Shown piece after piece: positions 1 through 11,667 of a stretch of 64,000 nt of DNA. Within the stretch, counting starts at the first letter, position 1; each line of letters starts with the position of its first letter. Origin of the DNA: Saturnia japonica (lineage: Eukaryota > Arthropoda > Insecta > Lepidoptera > Saturniidae); assembly GCA_033032175.1 (NCBI GenBank), contig CM065320.1, forward strand, positions 7,068,001 to 7,132,000. The letters run 5' to 3'. Below the pieces are notes generated by a model that worked only from the letters and a program-made list of their open reading frames with translations, had not been told where the DNA came from and did not search any database. A program made the translations under genes and the position numbers.

Positions 1-1800
1 GTAACGAAGGGGATGGTTTTTATTTTACCTAATTTATGTTAGGATACGCACGAAAAACTTTTATGTCTGCAGACACGCGAAAGGAAGTCGGTCGTTTATT
101 TTTTGTTCTATTTAATAATAAGTAGCCTAACATATATGAGTCACGACAGTTAATGCTTCATGCCATAACTAACGAATAAAGTATAAATAAGCAATCAAGA
201 TGTCATCAACGTCGTTGGTTTGCCTAATTTCTATAATTAGCAAGAAAATTAAGCAAGACAAGTTTGTAGCAACTGGCAGCAGGTAAGGGTTTATACAAAA
301 TTTACTTGAATATAATTTATTGATCTTTTTGATTTAGTCTCGATTATGTGTCAGAAACGGTAGATACAAAACATATGTAATCATAATCTACACCCAGTAG
401 TAAATTGTCGAGTATTTACTTATATATTGTACCGAGTGAAAAAGTTTTGTCATTTGTAATCAAATTATTGAATATTTCGATCAACGAAAACTAGCAATAC
501 TGATACCGGATTATTACATTTTTGATATGTGTTTTATATTTTTGTAACATGCTATAATATAATCATTTCAATACATATCTAATTATGCATTTGATTAATA
601 TGAAATAAATTATATGGAAATGTTAATAATAGCCGTACCATGCCTTTCTGGTCCATATTTTTTTGGTGTCTATGGAATTTGTGTCTTTATAAGTTCCTAC
701 ACACGACTAAATAGAGCATAATTATAACATTATATTCCACCACATGCTCATTGAAACAATACTAGAAATATATTAAGCCCTACGAGTATAGATAATACCT
801 GATATGTAGTCATAATTTAGGGTAACTGCGACAACGTATTCGATCTTTCCAACGTGTCAGATCAGGTCAAGTGAACCCGCTTTTTCCTCACGCTCATAGA
901 ATTAAATTTCATATATTCAAATGAAATAAAATCATTATCTTTTTATTTCAGCATAACTACAATTTTTAGAACTTTTAATTATAAAAATGAAATTTTATAA
1001 GAAAATCTTTTTTTAAAACAAGCTTTTATTCACAAAAGTTCGAACAAAAAAGTAAATAATATTTATTATTTCAGAGCAAGCATTTAACAGCTTTAGTGTA
1101 AGAGAAATGACGTTTTACGGCTAAAGCTTTATAGAAATATAAAAAAATATATTAAAAGGAAGTTTTAATGTTCATTTCATTTTGTATGTACTGTCTGCGG
1201 CTCTGATGAATAATCTCTAACTTTATTCAATAAAATAATATGTTTTCCTATTTACGCTTAATTCGACAATTTATAAATAAAAGTTTGTTAGGTATCACTA
1301 TATACTTACTTATTCTTTGGCATATACTTTTTTATAAAATTTAATTATATACTTTTAGTATCATAATTAATTTAATAATATGTAGGAAACACCCTCTATT
1401 AACAATCTGTTGAACTAACATGACAGCTGATAGATTGGTTACATTCCTTATTGTGAAAAATATTTTCACTGGTTAGCTAGTTCAATTTTATTTCTTTATG
1501 GCTATTTACATTTGAGTAATATTTTTAATTATTTTCATCATCCCTAGAGCATCGTTATTGCATAGTTTTTTCCCTAACACTTTAGAACGATCACTTTTCG
1601 GATCCAGAGTAAAATTTACAGAGTTTTATAATTTTATGAGACAGATCGTGGATCGCGAAGAAAAAGTAAAAGTAAGATATAATGAAACATTTGAAGAATG
1701 ACAAATATGACATAAAAACGATAGCAGAAATCTGGATAAAGAGTTTCTTGCTTAATAGATAGATTTTGGTCACCATCTAGAGATATAGTTGATGCAAAGA
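1..1800. other. AT-rich stretch without a recognisable gene
   Basis: Mostly AT-rich sequence with stops in all frames. The only coding-like piece is the short possible exon described separately at 200-284. I see no transposon termini or RNA gene here. Confidence 0.5.
200..284 (+). other. possible first coding exon (weak)
   Basis: An ATG at 200 opens a frame of 28 codons plus two bases and runs straight into a good splice donor (GGCAGCAG followed by GTAAGG). A TATAAATA string lies about 13 bases upstream of the ATG, which is too close for a normal TATA-to-start distance. The peptide (begins MSSTSLVCLIS) is not one I recognise, and I could not find a matching second exon downstream, so this may be chance. 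Confidence 0.15.
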
Positions 1801-2062
1801 TGAATGCAACCAGCCTAAACAAAAAATGGGCTATCGTGTTTAGCTTGGCTCCTGAAAAATGTTGTCTTGAAACCTGTAAACTCCGATGCAATGCAAGTAA
1901 AATACAGGTCAGGCTTGTACATAGTAGTTCCTAAAGGTCTAACAGATATTTATTGGAAAAAAAATGGTCATAAGATCATTTGCCATCAAAAAGTAATAGT
2001 GTCGACCCGCATCATCATGTGTAATAGAAAGTTTATGAAAAAAAAAAACAAATAAAAGTGAT

Positions 2063-2432
2063 CAAACCTGACTATCCATGCAGTTTCAAACAGGGAATTC
2101 CAATGGCGATTGTCCTGCTCCTTCTTCAGACCCTACTCATAATGTGTCATCGAAGGTACTCGTGAAAACAAAAGAACCATTTCAAACTTGACTAGCCTTA
2201 CCGTTTCCGTTATGGAGTTCCAGTGGCAATCTTCCGGCTCCATTTTCAGACCTTCGTCATCACTTGGCACTTGGCATGGCATCACATGGCAACAAAATAA
2301 TCTAGCCCAAATTCGACTGTCCTAACATTTGCCATAAAGGAGTTCCAGTCCGTACGTCCCGGCTCCATCATCAGATCAGTTCCATGGTGCCATAATATTG
2401 CATTGTCACCGAACTTACACACATATGCCAAA
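2063..2432 (+). repeat. tandem repeat, three diverged units of about 120 bp
   Basis: Three successive units begin with CAAACCTGACT (2063), CAAACTTGACT (2183) and CAAATTCGACT (2308), giving spacings of 120 and 125 bp. Each contains a GGAGTTCCAGTGG-like core followed by a CGGCTCCATCATCAGA-like core. The units are clearly diverged. A related two-unit array lies at 46681-46920. The last unit runs into a segment (CTCAATCGGATATCAACAAG) typical of dispersed lepidopteran repeats. Confidence 0.7.
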
Positions 2433-2439
2433 TTTTGTC

Positions 2440-4768
2440 TCAATCGGATATCAACAAGTGGTTGAAAATGATTTACATATTTTGAATGTTACTTCCATAC
2501 TCACATATTTATATACTTACATACGAACATTGCAACTTAATTATAATTTACAGGAAAACCATTTGAGACATTTTAATGAAATTTGTGGGAGTTAATGTGC
2601 AATATCTCCATATTTTGAGAATGTTTTTGTTAATTTTACAAAATTATCATATATTTAATTATGTTAGGTAGAAAATGATTTTTTTTTAGTTATGCTCACC
2701 ATGTATTTATGTTTAATGTGACGAAACAAAATTTCACTACCCACCGTTAGCTTAATCGTTTTTATTTATATAATTAAAGTAATCAATAAATAAATCAGAC
2801 CAAAATAATTTTATGTAATAATAGCGAAAAATTGGTTAGCAATATAGGATGCACATTTATTTTATAATCAATAAGTAAACTAATAAATAAATAACGCAAA
2901 TTGATTTTATCCTGAACGTAGACGTCCACTCAATAACTGACAGGGGTTATAAGTTTTCAGACAACTTAATATATAACTGTTTATTAAGTTTAACTTTTAG
3001 TTGACCGTGATTAGGGGTAACAGGGCTTTATCAATTACTCAGCCTCTGCGGAAAGCAACCCTCAGCCCGGGCGATGAGCTTCGACTCGCCTTTAATTAAT
3101 CTTAAATAACTTAATTATAATACAAGTCCTCTAGTTCAGTGTAATTTAGCGGGCGTTTAAATTAGTTTACTTATATATGTAAACACTGATAAAATTATAT
3201 TTCAATATTAACGTTCAAGTTTCTATATGGTGGTAGGGTATTTTCAAATGCCCGCCTAGCTAGCTAAAGTACTAAGCACCTATAAATGTGTTCCGGTAGT
3301 TGCATTTTAAGAGTCAGACCCTTTACTAGGTGAAATTGTGCCCAAACGCCTATACAGATAATAACTACGAACGCACAGGGGACAATCTCAAAACTACAGG
3401 AGTTATGAATGGAAGCTCTTCGTCACCAACCATACTCACCAGTCCTTGCCCTAAATATTTCCATTTTTTTTTCGGATTCAGATTGTTTGTTACGTGGGAA
3501 ATTACAAACCCGATGAAGCGGTTAACAGCGCCTTTAAAGAGTTCATCAATGCCGTCTCAAGTATTTCTATCTATAGCAGAAACATCAGTGAACTTGCATT
3601 ACAATGGCAAAAGTGCATGGACTATAATTGCCAGCATTAGAACATATTAAATATATACTTTTAATAAAAAATGTTTGATCTCTTTCTTTGATAGTTCTCT
3701 GCCTCCATTTAGTCGTAAGTTTCCGTTATCACCAAAAGTAATTTGGATTCTTACTACCTATAGCTAGACCTACATATACGGTTGAATAACGTATAAAGAA
3801 AAGAGGTTTCATGAAATGAATTTTTATCTAATCGATTTATAAGATAACATCTCAACTCTGTTGCTAATTTATATTGTGGTAGTAAGTCAATATTTGAAAT
3901 GAACTTTTATCTAGTTTACATTTTCATTTGTGACTTTGTGGGCAATAGGTTTGTATATATAATACATAAGCTAAAACCTAAATAACAATTAAGCCTGGTA
4001 CAGTTTAGTACACATTATAATAAATTGTATATTTAATGTGGCTTTACAAGGCGTCTTATTTTTTGAATACTAGAAACTGCCCTCACTATAGAACAACAGC
4101 AATACATCTGTCGGCTCATTACCACCGCCTGTGTAATCAGACCAAAACGTTGAGTAATAAAAAAGTAAGGCACCTTCTAGACCCGCATTCAATATTATAT
4201 TATAATAAAAATAAATACTTGATACTAAATTAAATTTATTCTAAAGAAGATTTCGTATTCAGCTGGTAGCACATTCATAAAACGAATGTAGATATCTTAA
4301 ACGTCGCCGCCCCATTTTCATCAGTTCTTCAAGTTTTTCAATAAAAACTTTCAAAGGAGTCCGATTTACATACGGTGTGGATTCATTTATTTCCAAAAAG
4401 ATTTTTCACGTAAAAGTGAAGAAGGTTTTCTGTGTCCATTATAGACGTCAGGCCGTGGCACTTCAGCAATCGCTTCCATCGAAACGGAATATCTATCGGC
4501 ACCGGCCCATCAACCACTCCAATCATGATATTACAGAGGTAATTTTTGGGTTCCGTAATAACATTCAGAATCTTTGATAGTTCTGAATATTTGTACTTGT
4601 TTCATATTTTCACTATCCGAAATATATTATGTATAAAAACTTCAATAGTGTAAGCCTTACACCAAGAGTATTATTCTTTTGGTCTGAGACATAAGCATAT
4701 AATCACAGAAACATTATGATACAATTTTTTCATATCATTTAAATCTGATTATATTAATGTAAATTAAC
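2440..4768. other. intergenic, no supported gene
   Basis: AT-rich with scattered short frames. A 106-codon plus-strand frame (3330-3650) has no recognisable domain. A GC-richer patch at about 3030-3095 (contains CAGCCCGGGCGATGAGC) is probably a repeat remnant but I cannot name it. Confidence 0.4.
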
Positions 4769-5026
4769 ATACCATGACTCCTGTATCCCCGAAGGGTTAG
4801 GCAGAGGTGTACTTACTAATGTACACACACAGTTCGCCAGATATGTTTTTAGGTCCCATGTAATAGGGGGCGAGCCTATTGCCATTAATCGAGCACAAAG
4901 CCAAACTCTGAGCAGCTACTGAGAATTTCATACAAAAACCGTATAACACATTGCTCGACATGAGAATCGAACCCAGAACCTCAAGCATAGCAGTCGCGCT
5001 TACGACCACTAGGCTAATGACGCAAT
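4769..5026 (-). repeat. SINE family 2 (tRNA-derived), minus orientation
   Basis: Reads on the minus strand as a tRNA-like head with an A box (TAGCCTAGTGGTCGTAAGCG) and a B box (GGTTCGATTCTC), followed by a body ending near the left edge in CCTTCGGGGATACAGGAGTC. The same unit occurs in plus orientation at 52373-52630. The 90-codon minus-strand frame over this copy is an accident of the SINE body. Confidence 0.8.
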
Positions 5027-5574
5027 TTCTAAAAAATATACCTATGTTCTGAATTAGTATATAAAACAATGCGTTTATTTATGTTTTTTTTTTAAATAAT
5101 ATTTGGAAGTACAGAGATTTGTACGATAGCAGAGGTCAGAAAGGAAATATATTTGGTGAAGTCTATATGTGACCTTGTCGATATTAATCTGTAGGAATAT
5201 CTTTAGGAAGCCATGAAACATGTTTTATCAGTACATCATTAATCATAGTCCTTACGTAATGCTTAAATGCATGATTTTTATTTTCTCCAAAAAATGAAAT
5301 AACTGAATAGCAAAACTGTAATATATACAAACTGTAATAAATACAAAGTTAAATAAGCTTCCTGGGTCGAATAGGGCCATCTAGGTTTGACATTAGTTTT
5401 CTCGCACAATTTAAAATTGTATTCAACCAAAATCCCGTTTTATTCCGTAGTGACATAGTATATCTATCTAGGTAATAACTTATACGTATTCAGAAAACAA
5501 TTTAGGTATAAATAGAAAAAACTTAGATAATCATTTTTTTTAACTGGAAACCGCCTTTTCTTTCTCGTTATAGT

Positions 5575-5832
5575 TTTAGCGATGTGGCCACAATAACACC
5601 TGCTCTTAAGTGACGATGTAGTCGAAGGTAAGCCTTGTGGAAGACTGGCTCTCAAGTGCAGCTGCTGGAACACACCTATTGATGTTTGTCAAAAGATTTT
5701 CAACTTAAGGGTGGTAGCTAGCCAGGCGAGCATTAGAAAAAGCCCTACAGCTCAGGCTCATGGTAGGGATTCGGCATAAAGTCGATCGACGCGGATTCCA
5801 TATACGCTACCAACTGGCCATCATTGCTTCAA
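5575..5832 (-). repeat. SINE family 1 (tRNA-derived), minus orientation
   Basis: The right edge, read on the minus strand, starts GCAATGATGGCCAGTTGGTAGCG, a tRNA-like A box of the form TGGCTCAGTGGTAGCG. A region matching the ATCGACTT part before a degenerate B box follows. The body holds the family signatures GGTGGTAGCTAGCCAGGCGAGC and CACACCTATTGATG. At least eight other copies of the family occur in this window. Confidence 0.75.
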
Positions 5833-5839
5833 AATTCCG

Positions 5840-6922
5840 ATATCAATATTTCCGATAGTGTAGTTAAATATAGCCACGTAAGCCTTTGATTGACTGATAT
5901 CAGTTGAGTGAATCAGTAAACCACAGTCCTACTTTCGTCTTGATTGTAGATAGCCATAAGCTGCTGTGACTAACTGACGTCAGATGAACAACATTTTTTT
6001 TTTATTCTAATGGTATTTTCATTTTAAAAACCGTCATCCCTGTTCGAATATCCTTCGATTTTTACTTTATGTTTTTACATTTCGATTTACGAGTGGCAAT
6101 AATTTATAATTATAAGCTGGCCCTGAAGGCGTTATTCTGCCCTTTTCAATAGTGAATAACTCCACCATAGCACTCCACCTATCCCGTATTTTTCCCCTGA
6201 AAACTTTTCCATGAACATAGCAAACAAAATAAAATAAGAATTATGCTTATTCACCGTCGCATGAGTCATGGCTCAAGTTCATATATAATTACAACAGAAA
6301 ATAGCAATATTTTTTTTTAATTCTCAATCTGACCGGGTGATATTTCAAATTTTTCTTTTCCTATAACCTTCATTCAGACTATTATTAACATAAAAAAGAA
6401 TTTGCCAAATCGGTCCAGCCGTTACAAGTAATGCGTTTATCAACGAACGGCATGAAATTTTTTATTTATATAGATAATTTGATATAATTGTGTTTGAAGT
6501 AATTTTAATTAATTAAACATTAATAAAATGTGTATATTTAATATTAAGCAATTGCTTTTATTATTTTTTTTCAATGTCTTTAATGACTTTCAAGTAAATC
6601 TAACAAAAAAATAAAAGTCATAAATACAAATGAGAGTGTTTAGAAATGGAAAGAGACTGGAAAGTGGTCGCATTCATTAAGTGAGTAGCTCATTACTGAG
6701 TCAAACGTTCGCCATTCAGACTCATGCTCTAAACAATCGCTGACGACGATTCGTCATCATTTAACGCGCTATTGTTGTCTTCCCAATTATATTCAAATTC
6801 ATTTTTTGCAACAAAATTATAATTAAAATTTCTATTCACAACATTATCCATGGAAATTACGAAAATGATTTAATTCAGAATTTAAAGAATCGTTTTATGA
6901 ATAACTATTATACAGAGGTAAT
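5840..6922. other. repeat remnants, no gene
   Basis: Contains an interspersed-repeat tail at about 6100-6475: CGGTCCAGCCGTTACAAG followed by a terminal TTTTTATTTATATAGAT string, a layout shared by many lepidopteran repeats. Nothing coding is visible up to the copia insertion site at 6923. Confidence 0.5.
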
Positions 6923-6927
6923 GTTTA

Positions 6928-7126
6928 TGTAGCAGATTATGAGCCGGTAGCGCAGTGGAAGTTATTTGTAGTAATAAATAAAACCAGCATATAAAAGTAA
7001 AGAACAGGAAAAAACATATATATAAGGTAGCAAAGATCTTTACAAAATAAAAGACAACTGTATGACACATACCAAATTTAAAATATGGAAGGTACAAATT
7101 TATTATAAAAGAGTATCTACTCAACA
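6928..7126 (-). repeat. 3' LTR of copia element
   Basis: 199 bp with TG...CA ends; on the element strand it begins TGTTGAGTAGATACTC. It differs from the 5' LTR only near 7044, where the plus strand reads ACAAAATAAAAG here and ACACAACAAAAG in the other copy. Confidence 0.96.
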
Positions 7127-7135
7127 CGCTCCCTT
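7127..7135 (-). other. polypurine tract of copia element
   Basis: On the element strand AAGGGAGCG directly abuts the 3' LTR, the expected place for the plus-strand DNA primer. Confidence 0.75.
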
Positions 7136-7232
7136 AAATTGTACCTTCCAAAACATAGTATAACTATCTACTATATACTTAGAGAAACAAACAAGGTATA
7201 TAAACATAACAGCACATAAAAAATTTAAGAAA

Positions 7233-9379
7233 CTAAGTAACGCCTAAACCTTCCATACAAAAATAATGTTTCTGCTTAGGCAGTGGTTTCGTTAATATAT
7301 CACCAAGCATCAGTTCTGTTGGAATATATTTCACCACAATATCTTTGTTAGTTTTTAACGTATCTCTCAAGAAATGATACTCGATACTAATGTGCTTACT
7401 GCGGGAATGGAATACGGGATCTTTCGATAACGCTATTGCTCCCTGATTGTCCGCATGTAATTGTACCCTGCTCACAGTCGCTAACCCGATTTCAGTCAAC
7501 AAACTATTTAAGTAGATAGCCTCTTTCATAGCTACCGATAAACTTACATATTCTGCCTCACAAGTAGAAGTCGCGACAGACCTCTGTTTTTGTGACTTCC
7601 AGGATATTGCTGCACCAGCTAAGGTAAAAACATAACCTGAATAACTACGTCTATCTATAATACAATTGCCCCAATCACTATCAGAATATCCCTTAATAGA
7701 CTTACCAGTTTTCTTATAAACAAGACCATAATCACGCGTCCTTTTTAAGTAACGCAGGATCCTCATTGCCGCTTTCCAACAATTTTTATCTGCTTTATCG
7801 ACAAACTGACCCATTTTTGCTACTGCATTTGCAATATCGGGCCTGGTACCTACGGATAAATATATCAAACATCCTATTAACTCCCTATACGGAAAAATAG
7901 AACCACTATCAATATCAATATTCTGTAGTTTTAAATTAACCTCCATTGGTGTGGCATTTGTATCCTTACAATCTTGGAGTCCAAAACGTTGTACTATTTT
8001 ATTTATGTATTGAGATTGTTTCAACTTTATGACGTTGTCACTTCTATCAATATCTATTCCCAATATAAACTTTGCAATTCCATAGTCGTTCAATTCGAAC
8101 TCTTTTCCTAATTCCTTTTTAAAATCCAGAATACAATCTTTTTTCTGACTTGCAATCAAAATATCGTCCGTATATACACAGACAAAGAGTATTGATCCGC
8201 AGTCGTCAACCTCTTTAAAATACAAACACGGCTCATTTAATGACTGCTTAAAGTTCATATTCTTCAATTTTTCGTCAAGTCTTATGTTCCATTGGCGTCC
8301 AGATTGCTTTAAGCCATACAAAGACTTGCGTAAACGGCAAACATTGCCACCCGCTCGTATGTCCGCTAACATTTGCTGCGCCTGTTTCTTGACTAAAAAA
8401 TTTTCCGTTTGTAACAATTTAACGAGACTATCTTTTAAGAACTCCAGTATTTTCATGTATACCTCTTCGTCTAGATATCCATTCACATAGGCTGTGTTGA
8501 TATCTATCTGATGTATTTCCATATCTAACTCAACAGCTAAAGCGGATAACAATCTGACAGTATCAAGCCTCATCACTGGCGCAAAAGTATCACGATAACC
8601 AATACCGTATCGCTGACTGTAACCTTTGGCAACCAATCTGGCTTTTTTCTTTTCAGATTTGTCCACATTTATCTTTGTAGTTAGAACGAATCGACATCCT
8701 ACTTCATCACGATTTGAGGGCTTCTTGACAATTTCCCACGTGCGGTTTTTAACGAGACTTCTTATCTCTGAAGTAATCGCTTCTTTCCAAAACTTTTCTT
8801 CACTACTCGATAACGCCTCTTTTAATGAAATTTTCATTGCATTGCCCACGAAATCTTCACAATCAGTAAATTCATCTAAACTTACAGCTGTTTCTTCATT
8901 GCTGGCATTATTTCCACCTACTTCACTCCACTCATCTTCGTCTTGCTCTCGTTCCCTTCTCGTTGCACTGACAGATCGGTACACCTTCTTCGGCCTACCT
9001 ACTTGGCCTCTTTGAATTCTAGGTCTGCCTGGACCTCTTCGAACTTCTTCTTCTCGTACTTCTTCTAGGACAGTACTATCACTCAAAAGAGACTCATGTT
9101 GAGCTGACCCTTCAATATCAGTCTTTGAAATCGATGGTTTAATTTCTAAGTCCACATACTTGACTGGCCTCCCTTCTTGTGATTCAGTCACAACCTGTAG
9201 TGGGTCTATGTTGTTCTCGTTTTCAGATGTGTTCACGTCTAAAAACCTTACATCTCTTGCAACAATCAGTTTACGATCATTCGGCAACCATACTCTATAT
9301 CCTTTTTGGTCTCTAGGATATCCGACAAAAATTCCTTCTACACTACGAGCTGTAAATTTATCCTTATTTATATCCTTAT
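7233..9379 (-). pseudogene. copia pol, C-terminal part: integrase tail, reverse transcriptase, RNase H
   Basis: The longest frame of the window (684 codons from an ATG at 9287; the same frame is open a little further upstream to the frameshift). In the 684-residue numbering: a charged linker holds two AT-hook-like cores (GRPR and GRPK, residues about 83-101). RT motifs follow: VAKGYSQRYG (219-228), IDINTAYVNG with the first catalytic Asp (261-270), LYGLKQSGRQW (323-333) and YTDD (372-375; YVDD is more usual). RNase H motifs are YSDSDWG (534-540), CEAEY (576-580) and HADNQGA (611-617). The region itself is intact. It is separated from the upstream gag-integrase frame by a one-base shift, so it is a broken part of one polyprotein and not a separate gene. 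Confidence 0.93.
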
Positions 9380-11089
9380 CTAAAATAAAAATTTATTTCC
9401 AAAAGGTCTTAAATAATTTATATTTACACGTCTATCAAAGAATTTCTCATATGGTATTTCGCCATTAATCGCGGTAGATGGGCACCTATTTCTAACATGA
9501 CATGCCGTCACTACAGCATCCGCCCAAAATCCGCCTGAAAGTTTAGATGATAACAACATGCATCTTGCCATCTCAACCAGTGTTCTATTCATCCTCTCAG
9601 CTACACCGTTTTGCTGTGGAGTATGAGGAATCGTTTTTATTCTAGAAATTCCTTCTTTACTCAAGAAGTCATCAAACTCTTTATTACAATACTCACCGCC
9701 ATTATCAGTTTGTAAGTATTTTATTTTCTTGCCAGTCATATTTTCTACATATTGCTTGTATATTTTAAACACAGTAAAAACCGAACTCTTCTTACTTAAT
9801 AAATATACCTCGCACCATCTCGTAGAATCGTCGATAAACGTCACAAAATATTTCGCGCCTCCTACGGCTGCATTTTTCATAGGACCACATACATCGGAAT
9901 AAACTATTTTTAGTTTTTCATTACACGGTCCGCTCGAGTAAGAAAAAGGAAGAGAACTCATTTTACCACGTATGCATATTTCGCAATTACGCAACCTATT
10001 GACGGTACTCGTATTAGTTCCGACACGTAAATTGCAATGGTCTAAGAGTTTTGTTAGATCGTTTGCATTTAAGTGACCCAAACGCTCATGCCATTTTAAA
10101 ATATCGCTTACATTAGAAACCGATGAAGCTTGAGCACACTGTTCCTTTACATAATAAAGATTATCTTTTGGAAATGCGATTAACTTCACATTACCATCAG
10201 TATCAGTCACTAGAGCCCTATCATCCCTAAACGTAACATGAAACCTCTTATCGGTAATTTTTGCAACTGAAATCAAGTTAGTTCGCAAATCAGGAACATA
10301 TAACGTGTTAGGTAGTTCAACTACACTTTTGAAGTTAGTATTATATGCAGACAATCTTACTGTACCTTTATCTTGTACTAGAGCACTCCGATTAGTAGCC
10401 AGAGTCACTTTACCGTCAGAAGGCTGTAAAGTTTTTCCAAAATAGGTTTTATCGTTACATAAATGACTCGTACAACCGCTATCGATAATCCAGTTTCCAT
10501 TCTCGCAATTTCCAAAGTGACAATCACCTGAAATACAATTAAATTTTACAAAACTAGTATCGACCTTTTCTGTTGTTAATTTATTTTCTGATACATATTT
10601 TACCAAATCCTTCTGTTTTAATTTATTACATTCCGAAGCATTGTGTCCTTTTTTATGACATTTAAAACATTTGTAAACAAACTTAGACATTTTATCGACA
10701 GACTGTACAGAGTTTGATCCAAATTTCTTCTTATTTCTCTTCAAAACATTGAAAGTATTATCGCTACTCGATCTCCTAGCATTGCTTTCTTCAAGAATTT
10801 TAATTTTTAATATCTCCGGGTCCGGATATGAATCTCTAGACTCAATTGCACACCTAAAATTCTCGAAACTTGATGGCAAGCTAAACAATAGCATTATCGA
10901 TGCTAAATCATTGTGAATTTCTACGTCCATCTCGTGTAACTTGCATTTAGCGTCAAAGAACTTGACCAAGTGTTCGTGAATATCATCACCTTCGCTCATT
11001 TTACATAATATGAGCTGCTTCAGTAAGCTAGCCTTCCTAGCTGGTCCTTTCGAAGCATATACCGACTCAAGTTTCAACCAAACATCGTT
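9380..11089 (-). pseudogene. copia gag C-terminal half, zinc knuckle, protease and integrase
   Basis: Continues in the same frame as the gag start after the in-frame TAA at 11090-11092. In the 565-residue frame counted from 11077: gag core (GPARKASLLKQL, 11-22), CCHC zinc knuckle CFKCHKKGHNASEC (137-150), protease DSG (199-201), and integrase zinc-binding H330, H335, C365 and C368. The integrase catalytic triad is D395 (SDVCGP), D458 (TDNGGEY) and E494 (NGVAER), a DD35E spacing. The frame ends at a TAG at 9380-9382 just after the LRPFG motif. The protein continues in another frame, which points to loss of one base at about 9385-9400. Confidence 0.93.
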
Positions 11090-11326
11090 TTATGTCTTAC
11101 ACTCTTTTATATGACGTAACTCGCTCGGGCTCATCGTTAAAAGTAGCTCTGCCTTCGCTTTTGAGTCTTGTGACTCCCATAAAGCCGCCTCTGGTAATTC
11201 GACTGGCTTTGGTTTACTATCATCTACGTATTCCCATAAATCGTTCTTTATTAAAATCGCCTGTGCGTGTACCTTCCACGAATCATAGTTATTCCTACCA
11301 AGAACCTCGATCCCCATTGTAGTCAT
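11090..11326 (-). pseudogene. copia gag N-terminal segment, cut by a stop
   Basis: A frame of 78 codons starting at ATG 11326 (MTTMGIEVLGRNNYDSWKV). It has the typical copia gag opening with the NYDSWK motif and ends ...HIKECKT at a TAA. The following bases in the same frame continue as NDVWLKL, the expected gag sequence, so a point nonsense mutation is the simplest explanation. The start lies 138 bases inside the 5' LTR boundary, downstream of the primer site. Confidence 0.9.
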
Positions 11327-11447
11327 GGTGCCGCCCTTTTCGCTGCTCCACTTACAATTGATCTCTTTGCACTTTTATTCGACGATCACATATGATAACT
11401 CTTCTTTCGTTATCCACCGATTTTATTTATATACTATTTATCGGCAA

Positions 11448-11462
11448 CTGGGCCCATAACCA
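11448..11462 (-). other. primer binding site, internal initiator tRNA-Met type
   Basis: On the element strand TGGTTATGGGCCCAG starts one base after the 5' LTR. It is complementary to CTGGGCCCATAACC, the anticodon arm region of eukaryotic initiator tRNA-Met rather than its 3' end. Drosophila copia is known to use such a half-tRNA primer. Confidence 0.85.
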
Positions 11463-11463
11463 T

Positions 11464-11662
11464 TGTAGCAGATTATGAGCCGGTAGCGCAGTGGAAGTTA
11501 TTTGTAGTAATAAATAAAACCAGCATATAAAAGTAAAGAACAGGAAAAAACATATATATAAGGTAGCAAAGATCTTTACACAACAAAAGACAACTGTATG
11601 ACACATACCAAATTTAAAATATGGAAGGTACAAATTTATTATAAAAGAGTATCTACTCAACA
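11464..11662 (-). repeat. 5' LTR of copia element
   Basis: Same length (199 bp) and ends as the 3' LTR, with two base differences. Followed on the plus strand by GTTTA at 11663-11667, the right copy of the target duplication. Confidence 0.96.
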
Positions 11663-11667
11663 GTTTA

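Larger units (their letters stand above)
6928..11662 (-). mobile_element. Ty1/copia LTR retrotransposon, full length, recently inserted, two coding lesions
   Basis: A 4,735-bp element bounded by two 199-bp LTRs and a perfect 5-bp target duplication, GTTTA, at 6923-6927 and 11663-11667. On the minus strand the order is 5' LTR, primer site, gag with zinc knuckle, aspartic protease, integrase, reverse transcriptase, RNase H, polypurine tract, 3' LTR. Integrase before RT is diagnostic of copia. The LTRs differ at two positions near 7044/11580, so insertion was recent. The single polyprotein frame is interrupted by one in-frame TAA (11090-11092) and one single-base frameshift near 9385-9400. This copy therefore cannot make a full polyprotein by simple translation. 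Confidence 0.97.

Noticed and set aside
3330..3650. 106-codon plus-strand frame
   Set aside because: No recognisable motif, no splice context, and its translation lacks conserved-domain character. A minus-strand reading of the same segment is more protein-like but has several stops.
4797..5069. 90-codon minus-strand frame
   Set aside because: Falls entirely over a SINE family 2 copy and its edge.
8284..9468. Plus-strand frames of 68-129 codons
   Set aside because: They are antisense shadows of the copia polyprotein.
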